A DNA stretch of 64,000 bases from positions 372,001-436,000 of the forward strand of contig NZ_LXIE01000001.1 in assembly GCF_001641085.1 (NCBI RefSeq). The letters run 5' to 3'. Positions 43,841-52,867 of the stretch are shown piece after piece (the first letter of the stretch is position 1; each line of letters begins with the position of its first letter). Origin of the DNA: Aequorivita soesokkakensis (lineage in GTDB: Bacteria; Bacteroidota; Bacteroidia; Flavobacteriales; Flavobacteriaceae). Position numbers and translations under genes: made by a program. The notes under the pieces were generated by a model. That model made no database searches. It was given only the letters and a program-made list of their open reading frames with translations, and was not told where the DNA came from.

Positions 43841-45168
43841 ATCGAAACCATTTCCGAAACCTTAAAACGGACCAATCCGTCTTCATCAATTTCAGTAAGT
43901 GTAATTTCCTGTAAAGTATTTACCAATTCTGGATTCCAGGGAGCTTTTACTTTCACATAATTTTCGGTGAAGCCGTGGATATAACCCTCTTTGTTTTCCC
44001 CTTCAAAAAGAACCGTTCTGGTAGTTCCCAATTGGCTTTCGTAAAAAGCCCTTCTTTTTTTTGCCGAGAGCCCTCGTAACATTTTGCTGCGCTTGTTCCG
44101 TACTTTCATTGGCACGACTCCTTCCATTTCAGCCGCTGGTGTATTGTCCCTTTCGGAATAGGTGAAAACGTGCAGATATGAAATATCCAACTCGTTTAAA
44201 AATTGGTAGGTTTCCAAAAACCGCTCGTCCGTTTCGCCCGGAAATCCAACGATAACATCAACTCCAATACAGGCGTGTGGCATTACTTCACGAATTTTCG
44301 TAACTCTTTCCGTATAAAGTTCGCGCATATAACGGCGACGCATCAATTTCAATATATCATTACTGCCGCTTTGCAACGGAATGTGGAAATGCGGCACAAA
44401 AGATCTTGATTTTGAAACGAAATCAATCGTTTCATTTTTAAGAAGATTTGGTTCTATGGAAGAAATTCGAAGCCTTTCAATGCCTTCCACTTCATCCAAA
44501 GCTTTTACCAATTCAAGAAAAGTGTGTTCGTGTTTTTTGTTTCCGAACTCCCCTTTTCCGTAATCGCCAATATTCACACCAGTTAATACAATTTCCTTAA
44601 TTCCCTGTTGCGAGATTTCAAAAGCATTATTCAATACATTTTCCAATGTATCGCTTCGCGAAATACCGCGTGCCAAAGGAATTGTGCAATAAGTACATTT
44701 ATAATCGCAGCCGTCCTGCACTTTTAAAAAAGCACGTGTTCTATCGCCAATTGAATAGGAACCTACATAAAAATCAGCTTCTTCAATTTCGCAGGAATGT
44801 ACTTCCCCAAAATCATTTTTGGAAAGGTCGTTCAAATAATCCGTGATTTTGAATTTCTCAGTTGCTCCAAGCACCAAATCCACGCCATCAACATCTGCCA
44901 ATTCCTGTGGTTTCAATTGTGCGTAACAACCAACCGCCGCTACAAAAGCGTCCGGATTTGCTTTTTGGGCATGCTTTACAATCGTTTTAAAACGCTTATC
45001 CGCATTTTCGGTAACGCTGCAGGTATTTATCACATAAATATCAGCTTTTTCAGAAAAATCTACGCGCTGAAAACCTTCTCCTTCAAAACTTCTGGCTATA
45101 GTAGAAGTTTCGCTGAAATTAAGTTTACAACCCAAAGTGTAAAAAGCGACTTTTTTTGAAGGAGACAT
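43837..45168 (-). CDS. mtaB: tRNA (N6-threonylcarbamoyladenosine37-C2)-methylthiotransferase MtaB
   Basis: 443 residues from the ATG at 45168. A longer frame to 45369 adds 67 residues unlike any MtaB, so it is rejected. The N-terminal methylthiotransferase domain has the three cluster cysteines (FYTLGCKLN, NTCSVTE, VGCYAQL). The radical-SAM motif is DGCDYKCTYCTIP. A TRAM-like domain ends the protein. It converts t6A to ms2t6A at position 37 of tRNAs decoding ANN codons. HIPLQSGSNDILKLMRRRY is the usual SAM-domain signature. Confidence 0.95.
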   Translation of the reverse strand: MSPSKKVAFYTLGCKLNFSETSTIARSFEGEGFQRVDFSEKADIYVINTCSVTENADKRFKTIVKHAQKANPDAFVAAVGCYAQLKPQELADVDGVDLVLGATEKFKITDYLNDLSKNDFGEVHSCEIEEADFYVGSYSIGDRTRAFLKVQDGCDYKCTYCTIPLARGISRSDTLENVLNNAFEISQQGIKEIVLTGVNIGDYGKGEFGNKKHEHTFLELVKALDEVEGIERLRISSIEPNLLKNETIDFVSKSRSFVPHFHIPLQSGSNDILKLMRRRYMRELYTERVTKIREVMPHACIGVDVIVGFPGETDERFLETYQFLNELDISYLHVFTYSERDNTPAAEMEGVVPMKVRNKRSKMLRGLSAKKRRAFYESQLGTTRTVLFEGENKEGYIHGFTENYVKVKAPWNPELVNTLQEITLTEIDEDGLVRFKVSEMVSI

Positions 45169-45213
45169 TGTTGTACTTTTGGCAATTAAGGCAACAAAAA
45201 TACAAACTATAAA

Positions 45214-45298
45214 CCACGAATACACGAATTTTTTATTTTGAAATTTTTGTGTTCTATAAAAAATAACCCACCAAACATATATATTCGTGAATTCGTGG
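45214..45298. repeat. intergenic inverted repeat (CACGAAT type)
   Basis: CCACGAATACACGAAT (45214-45229) is the inverse complement of ATTCGTGAATTCGTGG (45283-45298) at 15 of 16 positions, with a 53-base A+T-rich spacer. It fills the gap between mtaB and the divergent binding-protein gene. Similar CACGAATTCACGAAT-type repeats are scattered between genes of many Flavobacteriia, so it is probably a dispersed palindromic repeat. Confidence 0.75.
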
Positions 45299-45310
45299 TA
45301 ATCCGCTAGA

Positions 45311-46936
45311 ATGTCCAGATTTTTCATACTTCTCGTTACAATATTTACAATCCTTTCCTGCGGAAACAACGCAGAAACGAAAAACGAACAACTTGTTTTT
45401 CGCTACAATGAACAGGGAAATATACCCACGCTCGACCCCGCTTTTGCACGAAATCCACAGGCTATTTGGCCGGATAATCAACTTTATAATGGTTTGGTGC
45501 AATTGGATGACTCTTTAAATATTAAAGCCGATATCGCTAAAAGCTGGATAATAAATGATTCTACTCATACCTATACTTTCTTTCTGCGGAATGATGTTTT
45601 TTTCCATCAAAACAAGGCATTCGCTCAAAAAGGACTTCACAGTCCAACCCGCTATACACGAAAAGTTGTTGCACAAGATTTTGTGTACAGTTTTAATAGG
45701 TTAACCGATGAAAAAATAGCCTCATCGGGAAGTTGGGTGATGAATTATGTGGAAAGCTATAAAGCCGAAAACGATACTACTTTTGTAATTCAACTGAAGC
45801 AACCATTTCCTGCGTTTTTGGGATTGCTTTCTATGCGTTATTGCTCTGTTGTTCCAAAGGAAGCAGTAGAGTTTTACGGCAATGATTTCCGAAGAAACCC
45901 TGTGGGTACGGGACCATTTCAGTTTAAAATGTGGGAGGAAAATGTAAAGTTAGTTTTCAGAAAAAATCCGCTTTATTTTGAAAAGGATAAAAAAGGAAAC
46001 CGATTGCCTTACTTAGAGGCAGTGGCAATCACTTTTTTGCCAGATAAGCAAAGTGAATTTTTACAGTTTGCGCAGGGCAAACTAGATTTTATTTCAGGTT
46101 TAGACGGCAGTTATAAAGACGAACTGTTGACCACGCGCGGAAAATTGCAACCAAAATATAAGCACTTGGCTTATATGATTACGGGGCCGTATTTGAACAC
46201 GGAATATCTCGGTTTTTTCTTAGAAGCGCACACGCCCGAAATAAAAAACAAAGCGTTGCGAAAAGCAATAAATTACGGTTTTGACCGAGAAAAAATGGTT
46301 ACCTATCTTCGAAACGGAATGGGGATTCCTGCTGTTCACGGTTTTATTCCCAAAGGCTTACCGGGCTACGCCGAAATTGAAGGTTATAATTATAATCCCG
46401 AAAAAGCGAAGCAATTGATTGCACAGTACAAAGCTGAAACTGGCGACCAAAATCCCGAAATAACCATTGGCACAAACAGTCAATATTTGGATTTATGTGA
46501 ATATGTGCAGCGTGAACTTGAAAAATTGGGGATTGCCGTAACCATAGATGTGATGCCCCCTTCAACATTACGGCAGATGAAAAGTAGTGGTGAACTGGAC
46601 ATTTTTAGGGCAAGCTGGATTGCAGATTATCCCGATGCCGAAAATTATCTTTCGTTGTTTTACAGCCCCAATTTTACGCCGGATGGCCCAAACTATATGC
46701 ACTTCAAAAGTGAAGTTTACGACAGTCTGTATGTAAAATCACTTTCAATTTCAAATATTGAGGAACGGAAATTACTTTATGTAAAAATGGATTCAATAAT
46801 TGTTGAAGAAGCACCGGTAGTCCCTTTGTTTTATGATATGGCAGTACGTTTTGTAAATAAAAAAGTTTCCGGGTTGGGCATAAATCCACAGAATTTTTTA
46901 GTGCTGAAACGGGTTAAAAAACATAACCTACATTAA
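45311..46936 (+). CDS. ABC transporter substrate-binding lipoprotein, peptide/nickel type (SBP_bac_5)
   Basis: 541 residues. Lipobox LSCG with lipidated Cys17. The family signature is visible in FRYNEQGNIPTLDPAFARNP (start of the first lobe), YTFFLRNDVFFHQ, RNPVGTGPFQFKMWEENVKL, NKALRKAINYGFDREKMV, and the closing VVPLFYDMAVRFVNKKVSGL. It binds oligopeptides or similar ligands in the periplasm. No permease or ATPase gene is adjacent, so partners are elsewhere. Confidence 0.92.
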   Translation: MSRFFILLVTIFTILSCGNNAETKNEQLVFRYNEQGNIPTLDPAFARNPQAIWPDNQLYNGLVQLDDSLNIKADIAKSWIINDSTHTYTFFLRNDVFFHQNKAFAQKGLHSPTRYTRKVVAQDFVYSFNRLTDEKIASSGSWVMNYVESYKAENDTTFVIQLKQPFPAFLGLLSMRYCSVVPKEAVEFYGNDFRRNPVGTGPFQFKMWEENVKLVFRKNPLYFEKDKKGNRLPYLEAVAITFLPDKQSEFLQFAQGKLDFISGLDGSYKDELLTTRGKLQPKYKHLAYMITGPYLNTEYLGFFLEAHTPEIKNKALRKAINYGFDREKMVTYLRNGMGIPAVHGFIPKGLPGYAEIEGYNYNPEKAKQLIAQYKAETGDQNPEITIGTNSQYLDLCEYVQRELEKLGIAVTIDVMPPSTLRQMKSSGELDIFRASWIADYPDAENYLSLFYSPNFTPDGPNYMHFKSEVYDSLYVKSLSISNIEERKLLYVKMDSIIVEEAPVVPLFYDMAVRFVNKKVSGLGINPQNFLVLKRVKKHNLH

Positions 46937-46948
46937 CTATCAAAATAC

Positions 46949-46979
46949 TTTGAAAACCGATTGCCCCATCTTATTTTTG
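46949..46979 (+). promoter_or_regulatory. promoter of the M48 protease gene
   Basis: TTTG (46949-46952), exactly 19 bases, TATTTTTG (46972-46979). Perfect consensus, 23 bases before the TTG start codon. Confidence 0.8.
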
Positions 46980-47002
46980 CCACGCCCTATTAAAAAAACA
47001 TT

Positions 47003-48310
47003 TTGAAAAATTCATTACTATTCATTGTTCTTTTTTCGTCAGCTCTGTTTTCACAACAATTAAAACCGATTGATACTTCAGATTTTATTCAGCGGAAAAT
47101 ACTGATTGAAAACTTTAAAAATGAATTTGAAAACTTCAACCATAAAATTAGCAAAGAATACAGCGGCAGGATAAAACGAGAGCTTATTGATATTTATGAA
47201 TTTTCACAAGAGGAGTTCATTCACAATATTGAAAAAAAGGAATTTGTTTTTGACACACGTTTTACGGATTATGTAGCAGAATTGGAAAGAAAAATAAAGT
47301 CGCAGCCCAATAATAGTGGCTTATCCGATTTTAAAATCTTGGTTTCCAAATCCAATAACCCAAACGCTTTTTGTATGCCGGGAGGCATTTTGGTCATTAA
47401 TATCGGTCTCTTCCGGTTTTTCGACAATGAAGCACAGCTTCTTTCGGTTATATGCCACGAGCTTGGGCACAAACAGCTAAAACACCCCGAGAATACAGTA
47501 CTCTCCAAAGTAACTCTTAATAATTCCGATGCATTAAAAGCGAGGGTTCGCAGCATAGAAAAAAGCAAGGCTGGGCAAAATGATGAAGCTTTTTCGTTAT
47601 TGAAACACATTCTCTATTCCGAAGGTGGAAAAAGAAGAATGGAAGAACAGGCCGCAGATTCACTGGGATACCTACTTTACAAAAAAGCAGGCCCTACAAA
47701 TTCAAATTATTTAGACGCTCTCTACCGATTAAAAGAGTTTGATAGCATTCCCTCCATTTCAATTTCAAAAGAAGATTACCAAACACTTTTTGACCTTCCG
47801 GATCAAAAATTCAAGGAGGATTGGTTGCAAGTAGAGGATTTTTCAAAATACAATTATGATTTTTACAAAGAAAAAATCAGCAAGGATTCCCTGAAAACGC
47901 ATCCAGAAATTGATGCGCGGATTCTAAAACTAAAAAATGATTTCAGCGAACTGGATGTGGCATTTGATTCTGTTCCAAAAATTGACACAACGTCCAGTTT
48001 TTATCAATTGAAATTGTTGGCAAAACAGGAGGTTATCACCAATTATATTGAAAAAGGAGAATACGGAAAGGGTATTTATGTTAATATAAAACGGTTGCTA
48101 GAAACTCCGAAAAACAACTATTTAAAGTCACAGTTGGGGCAAAATTTTCTGTTGTTGTACGAAGCCAAAAAGCAATATACTTTCAACAAATTCGTGGAAT
48201 ACGTAACTCCGGAAATGGAGGACGAAAGCTATATTCGCTTTCTTTCATTTCTTTGGAATTTGAACCTTGCCGAGATAAAAATTATTTCAGAATATTACCT
48301 TCAAAATTAA
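47003..48310 (+). CDS. M48 family metalloprotease
   Basis: 435 residues from a TTG start, supported by the promoter just upstream and by a signal peptide at once after it (MKNSLLFIVLFSSALFSQ). The zinc motif is His152-Glu153-x-x-His156 in VICHELGHKQL, and the third ligand Glu is in MEEQAADSLGY. The C-terminal 250 residues are helical and unlike a TPR array. It should act in the periplasm as a BepA/LoiP-like quality-control protease. Overlaps the convergent next gene by 4 bases. Confidence 0.9.
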   Translation: MKNSLLFIVLFSSALFSQQLKPIDTSDFIQRKILIENFKNEFENFNHKISKEYSGRIKRELIDIYEFSQEEFIHNIEKKEFVFDTRFTDYVAELERKIKSQPNNSGLSDFKILVSKSNNPNAFCMPGGILVINIGLFRFFDNEAQLLSVICHELGHKQLKHPENTVLSKVTLNNSDALKARVRSIEKSKAGQNDEAFSLLKHILYSEGGKRRMEEQAADSLGYLLYKKAGPTNSNYLDALYRLKEFDSIPSISISKEDYQTLFDLPDQKFKEDWLQVEDFSKYNYDFYKEKISKDSLKTHPEIDARILKLKNDFSELDVAFDSVPKIDTTSSFYQLKLLAKQEVITNYIEKGEYGKGIYVNIKRLLETPKNNYLKSQLGQNFLLLYEAKKQYTFNKFVEYVTPEMEDESYIRFLSFLWNLNLAEIKIISEYYLQN

Positions 48311-49785
48311 AAGTTTACGCGCTCCAAGCGGATTTTATTGTGCGCTGAATCCTTGTTGTATTCGCGAAGCAATATAAACCCTTCCTTTGCAATATAGGGC
48401 TCAATATAAAAATCATCTGATGACATTGGAATCTGTTCGTAATCAAATTTTTTATCAACCAACTTCACGATTCCCAAAACCCAATCTTTATCTTTTGTGA
48501 CCTCATCCTGTTGGTAATCCCTATAAAAGAAAACAACATCGTTTCCATTATTTATAGGTTGCGAAAACAGATAATCAGAAATCGAGAATTTTGATTTGTC
48601 CTTTGCAATGGTTTCCACATTTTGGAGTGAAAAAGCATCGTCAAACTGAAACAGTACAAAATCTGTTGCCTTTGGAACATTTACGCCCAAAAGGATATTG
48701 TAACCTTCTTTGTACTTTTCAGCCAAAAAAGTGATGCGTCCATCTTCAAAAATAAAATAGTCCTGCGCCAACAATCTGTAGCCTTTTTCAAGCTTTCCGC
48801 GTTTGTTTATTTCCAAAAATGCCGCAGCTTCTTCCCAAAGAAAATATTTTTTGAAAACTTCGTCCCCATTTTCCGATAGTTTTATTTTGAAAAGCCCCAT
48901 TGCATTTTCATACTTAAATCCAAAACTGCTGTAAGAGCTTATTTTACCTGTCAACACAAGCTCGTTGCCAATTTTTTTAACTTGATAACTGTAGTTGTAT
49001 TCCGAGTCGGCATTTTCCAGTATATACGAAAACTGTTTCTGCCCCGTGAGTGGATCAAAAACGTGGAGCGTAATTTCTTTTTTATTCTTTTCTTCAACTA
49101 TCAATGTATTTTTTTCGGCATAATTGATAGAAAAATTTCGGTATTTATCCGTTCTATCGCCCGTAAGGAATGTAGTTTCCCACTTTTCCTTTTTATCTGT
49201 ACCAAAAACGGCCACGGAATTTACATCGCCAATGTTTTTTCTGTCCTTGGAAACCTGAAAGGAAAGATAGTTTTCGTCCAAACCGTATAAAAGATCTATG
49301 TTATCATATTTTTTTTGGTCCTTAAAAATGTTGTCGGCATTTCTGTAGCCGTCAATAAATTTTCCTTCCTCCAAATAAAAAGTTTCCGAAGGAGTGTTTG
49401 TTGTCAAATCAATCTCGGTGTGCGAAGTGAAGACTACATAGGTTCTTGTGTATGAAATATAAAGCCTGCTCAAAAGCAACTTATCCTTTACCTTTTCCAA
49501 TGAATAGAATTTACTTGCCACTTTCTCATATATAGGCGTTAAAAACTCTCCGTTTGCAACCTTCGCCAGCCGTGTGTCCAATATTACATATTCAAAGCGG
49601 TTTTCATTCTCGTTTGCTTTTCCCAAATCATAAACTGCCAAATAACCGTAAATAGATTTATCTTCTTCAAAAATTGGGTTGAAAAATGAAACGTTTCCAT
49701 TCGCGAGTGTTAAAAGGTCGGTCATCTGCGCACGACTTGTCTGAATGGCAAAAAAAACAAAAAGGGCGAATAAGGTTTTTTTCAT
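48307..49785 (-). CDS. secreted protein of unknown function
   Basis: 492 residues. Signal peptide (MKKTLFALFVFFAIQTSRAQ). The mature part is rich in beta strands of propeller-like spacing (GYLAVYDLGKANENENRFEY, VSKDRKNIGDVNSVAVFG, ITLHVFDPLTGQKQFSYILE), with many aromatic residues. It reads like a WD40/TolB-like or outer-membrane-associated protein, but no defined family is recognised. Only this gene is in the transcript by appearance. Confidence 0.75.
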   Translation of the reverse strand: MKKTLFALFVFFAIQTSRAQMTDLLTLANGNVSFFNPIFEEDKSIYGYLAVYDLGKANENENRFEYVILDTRLAKVANGEFLTPIYEKVASKFYSLEKVKDKLLLSRLYISYTRTYVVFTSHTEIDLTTNTPSETFYLEEGKFIDGYRNADNIFKDQKKYDNIDLLYGLDENYLSFQVSKDRKNIGDVNSVAVFGTDKKEKWETTFLTGDRTDKYRNFSINYAEKNTLIVEEKNKKEITLHVFDPLTGQKQFSYILENADSEYNYSYQVKKIGNELVLTGKISSYSSFGFKYENAMGLFKIKLSENGDEVFKKYFLWEEAAAFLEINKRGKLEKGYRLLAQDYFIFEDGRITFLAEKYKEGYNILLGVNVPKATDFVLFQFDDAFSLQNVETIAKDKSKFSISDYLFSQPINNGNDVVFFYRDYQQDEVTKDKDWVLGIVKLVDKKFDYEQIPMSSDDFYIEPYIAKEGFILLREYNKDSAHNKIRLERVNF

Positions 49786-49973
49786 AATGTGTTGCTTGGG
49801 AATTTTTCCAAAAAGGCAAATAAAACTAAATCCTGCTTATTTGAAAATGATTTTTATCAAATAAATTTCACAAGAAATCCAACTCACTCACATTCAGTTC
49901 TTTCGTGATTTCTGTGTTTTAAACAAAAAATTATATATTTGAAAATATTGAAGTTTTATAATTAAAAAAAGAA

Positions 49974-50246
49974 ATGTTCGGAGCCGGTTTTGTAATGGAT
50001 ATGATCCAAACGCTTAAAAACAATAGGCGCGACCACAAAACCCTTTTTGACAAAGATGTGGACATTCATTACCCTAAGTATGGGAAAATTGTTGACTACA
50101 AAAAAATGTCTCCCGCCCAATTTGAGGCTTTCAAGCAAAAACTGAAGGAAAACGAATTACGCCGCCAAAAACATTTAGCAGTTGTCTTCGGAAGCATAAT
50201 GCTTGTAATTATTTGCGCCCTGATTTACTTTTTATTTTACCACTAA
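49974..50246 (+). CDS. small C-tail-anchored membrane protein
   Basis: 90 residues. A hydrophilic, basic N-terminal region (KNNRRDHKTLFDKDVDIHYP) is followed by one C-terminal membrane helix (LAVVFGSIMLVIICALIYFLF, about 69-88). Unknown function; similar tail-anchored proteins occur in Flavobacteriia. ATG at 49974 preceded by a TATATTTG-like element (49934-49941). The last bases overlap the convergent GlmU-like gene. Confidence 0.68.
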   Translation: MFGAGFVMDMIQTLKNNRRDHKTLFDKDVDIHYPKYGKIVDYKKMSPAQFEAFKQKLKENELRRQKHLAVVFGSIMLVIICALIYFLFYH

Positions 50247-51418
50247 GCTTTCCGCCATTTGGCCGTTTCTTCAAAAACGTGTTCCAAAATTTTGGCGTCC
50301 ATTTCCGAAAATTCAATATTTCTGCGGCCCATCACCACTTTTGCAACTTCAAAAGCTTTATCGGTTTTATAGGTTGTGAAACCTGCACTTCCGCCCCAAC
50401 TGAAACTGGGCACAAAATTCCGTGGAAACCCACTTCCGAAGATATTCGCGCTAACGCCAACAACGGTTCCCGTATTGAACATTGTGTTTATGCCACATTT
50501 GCTATGGTCGCCCATCATCAAACCGCAGAATTGCAATCCGGTCCGGGCAAATCCTTCGGTTTCATAATCCCAAAGACGTACTTCGGCATAGTTATTTTTT
50601 AAATTTGAATTATTGGTATCGGCCCCCAAATTGCACCATTCCCCCAAAACGGAATTTCCCAAAAAACCATCGTGGCCTTTGTTAGAATACCCAAAAATAA
50701 CCGAATTGTTCACTTCTCCCCCAACCTTGCTGTGCGGGCCAATGGTGGTGTTTGTATATATTTTAGCGCCCATTTTTAAGGTAGAATGTTCGCAAAGAGC
50801 AAAAGGCCCACGAACCATGGAACCTTCCATAATTTCAGCATCCTTGCCAATATAAATTGGTCCTTCGGAAGCATTTAAGGTGCAAAATTCTAAAATTGCG
50901 CCTTCTTCAATAAAAATTTTTTCAGGATTTTTTGTCCAAATACCTTTCGGGATTGGCTGTGATTTTCTTCCTTTTGTGAGCATTTCAAAATCGCGTTTTA
51001 TCGCTTCGCCATTTTTTGAAAAGATTTCCCAAGTATGTTCAATTCTTAACACATCATCGTAAGTATATTGAATAATGTCGAAGGTTTCAAAATCTACTTC
51101 CTGTCCTTCCGTGGTGAAAAAAGCAATCGGTTCATCATCAAAAAAAATAGCTTGATTTTCTTCCAAACCTTTAATTATACTTACCAAATTTTCCGAAGGG
51201 AGAAAAGAAGCATTTATAAATACATTCCTTTCAAGTTCTAAAAAAGGATATTTTTCAGAAAGATAATCTTCGGTTACAGTAGTTGTGGTTAAGCCTAAAT
51301 AATGTTCCCACTTTTCACGAATGGTCAAAATTCCCACTCGAATTTCCGCAACGGGGCGTGTAAATGTGAAGGGCAATAATTGGTTTCTTACGTTTCCGTC
51401 GAAGAGTATGTAGTTCAT
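50243..51418 (-). CDS. GlmU-like putative UDP-N-acetylglucosamine diphosphorylase/glucosamine-1-phosphate N-acetyltransferase (Bacteroidota type)
   Basis: 391 residues. The N-terminal half (NYILFDGNVRNQLLPFTFTR, start of a nucleotidyltransferase-like fold) and the C-terminal left-handed beta helix of hexapeptides (IYIGKDAEIMEGSMVRGPFA, IYTNTTIGPHSKVGG) form the Bacteroidota variant of GlmU. It is proposed to make UDP-GlcNAc for peptidoglycan in genomes without standard GlmU. The acetyltransferase part is clear; the pyrophosphorylase half is weak and may be inactive or altered. Single gene. Confidence 0.85.
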   Translation of the reverse strand: MNYILFDGNVRNQLLPFTFTRPVAEIRVGILTIREKWEHYLGLTTTTVTEDYLSEKYPFLELERNVFINASFLPSENLVSIIKGLEENQAIFFDDEPIAFFTTEGQEVDFETFDIIQYTYDDVLRIEHTWEIFSKNGEAIKRDFEMLTKGRKSQPIPKGIWTKNPEKIFIEEGAILEFCTLNASEGPIYIGKDAEIMEGSMVRGPFALCEHSTLKMGAKIYTNTTIGPHSKVGGEVNNSVIFGYSNKGHDGFLGNSVLGEWCNLGADTNNSNLKNNYAEVRLWDYETEGFARTGLQFCGLMMGDHSKCGINTMFNTGTVVGVSANIFGSGFPRNFVPSFSWGGSAGFTTYKTDKAFEVAKVVMGRRNIEFSEMDAKILEHVFEETAKWRKA

Positions 51419-51448
51419 CTTATTTATTGCTTTTATGTTTTGAAGTTT

Positions 51449-51763
51449 TTAAAATTTTAAAAAGAATAGCACCAAAAGTAAAGCTATAGATAGCAATGAG
51501 GCACAAATACCAATAACTGCAAGTCTATAATTATTTTCGGCTTTTTTTATAAGGGTTAGGTTTTGTTGCGCCATTTGCTGGATAAGTTCTGCCTGCTTTA
51601 GCTCGTTATTTTCTAAAATCTCGATGCGGCTCAATAAACTTGCAGCATCATGGCTTGGATTATTTGCCGCTTTCGCTTTTTCCTTTTTATTGGAAGAAAG
51701 TATTCCCCCGGCCACTTCGACCAAAGAGATTGCTGTTGGTATCAACTGTGCCCAAGGAATCAT
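51449..51763 (-). CDS. small coiled-coil membrane protein
   Basis: 104 residues. N-terminal region of Ala/Lys with a glycine-rich start (PWAQLIPTAISLVEVAGGIL), a likely coiled coil (about 40-75: SLLSRIEILENNELKQAELI QQMAQ), and a C-terminal membrane helix (LAVIGICASLLSIALLLVLF). No family recognised. It lies upstream of the GlmU-like gene on the same strand with 30 bases between, so cotranscription is possible. Confidence 0.65.
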   Translation of the reverse strand: MIPWAQLIPTAISLVEVAGGILSSNKKEKAKAANNPSHDAASLLSRIEILENNELKQAELIQQMAQQNLTLIKKAENNYRLAVIGICASLLSIALLLVLFFLKF

Positions 51764-51820
51764 TTGTTTAGTTTAGATATTAAGTAATAAAGATAATAAA
51801 GGAGCGAGCAACCCCAAACA

Positions 51821-51848
51821 AAAAAGCCCCCGATTTCTCGAAGGCTTT
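51821..51848 (-). terminator. terminator after rpmE2
   Basis: AAAAGCC and GGCTTTT enclose CCCGATTTCTCGA, itself with a CGA/TCG pair. A runs precede it, giving a T run on the minus strand, so it serves rpmE2. Confidence 0.7.
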
Positions 51849-51870
51849 TAAATATTTATCAAATTGAAGA

Positions 51871-52152
51871 TTATTCTTCAGTTTTAGCTTCTTTAGCTGC
51901 AGGTTTTTTAAACTTGTCGTATTTGTTTTTGAATTTGTCAATACGTCCCGCTGTATCAATAAGTTTTGCTTTTCCGGTATAAAAAGGGTGTGAAGAACGT
52001 GAAATCTCCATCTTTACCAAAGGATACTCAACTCCATCAACTTCGATAGTTTCTCTTGTATCTGCAGTTGATTTTGTAAGGAAAACATCTTCATTACTCA
52101 TGTCCTTAAAAGCAACTAATCTATAATTTTCTGGGTGGATACCTTTTTTCAT
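51871..52152 (-). CDS. rpmE2: 50S ribosomal protein L31 type B
   Basis: 93 residues: [19 protein letters not shown], then FLTKSTADT, and [20 protein letters not shown]. No zinc Cys are present, which makes it type B (zinc-independent). An Ala/Lys/Glu tail ends the protein. Monocistronic with its own terminator. Confidence 0.96.
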   Translation of the reverse strand: MKKGIHPENYRLVAFKDMSNEDVFLTKSTADTRETIEVDGVEYPLVKMEISRSSHPFYTGKAKLIDTAGRIDKFKNKYDKFKKPAAKEAKTEE

Positions 52153-52321
52153 GGCTTTATAATTTTTAAAATGCGCTCAATTTTGAGTTTGCAAATTTAA
52201 GTATTAATTGGAAATTAGCAACAAAATATTGCACTTTTTTAATTCTTTGCAAAATCATCGGCAAATGTAACGTTTTGCTATCTTTGTTTACTAACAACCC
52301 GAACCAAAAAACTTCATAAAT

Positions 52322-52864
52322 ATGGAAACCCAACCAATCTCAATTAAAAAATCCGCAGTTAATTACGGCCTCATTTTAGGTGCTGTACTTGCGCTGATGA
52401 CTACCTTAATGTATGTTTTAAATACTGAACTTTTCACAAAATGGTGGATAGGAATTTTAAGTTTTCTTGTCGTTATTGTTGTCGCAATAGTTTCTGTAGC
52501 AAAAGCAAAAGGAATACTTGGCGGTGTAATGAGTTTTAAGGAAGCATTTACGGTTTATTTTATAACTGTTGCTATTGGCTCACTAATAAGCACTTTAGTA
52601 GGAATTTTAATTTTCAACATTATTGACCCAGATTTAGCAGCATTTCTTCAAGAAAGAACTTTAGAAATGACGGCGGAATTTTTACAAAAACTGGGCACAC
52701 CTCAAGCAGAAATTGACAAACAAATGGCTAAAATGGCTGATCAGGACAATTTCGCGATTTTTTCCCAACTTAAAAATTACGTTTTCGGACTTGCTTTTAT
52801 GAGTGTTATTGGTCTGTTGGTTGCGTTGATTTTTAAAACAAAAAATCCAAATCCGTTAAACTAA
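52322..52864 (+). CDS. DUF4199 membrane protein
   Basis: 180 residues with four hydrophobic segments (about 13-30, 38-57, 78-99 and 153-172). The opening ISIKKSAVNYGLILGAVLAL and the MSFKEAFTVYFITVAIGSLI stretch are typical of DUF4199 proteins, which often precede a glycosyltransferase as here. A TATCTTTG element (52279-52286) lies about 35 bases before the ATG. Function unknown. The next gene starts 3 bases after its stop. Confidence 0.85.
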   Translation: METQPISIKKSAVNYGLILGAVLALMTTLMYVLNTELFTKWWIGILSFLVVIVVAIVSVAKAKGILGGVMSFKEAFTVYFITVAIGSLISTLVGILIFNIIDPDLAAFLQERTLEMTAEFLQKLGTPQAEIDKQMAKMADQDNFAIFSQLKNYVFGLAFMSVIGLLVALIFKTKNPNPLN

Positions 52865-52867
52865 TTA

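Noticed and set aside
45169-45369. 67-residue N-terminal extension of mtaB
   Set aside because: Not part of any MtaB, overlaps the inverted repeat and the start of the divergent gene; the ATG at 45168 gives the proper N-terminus.
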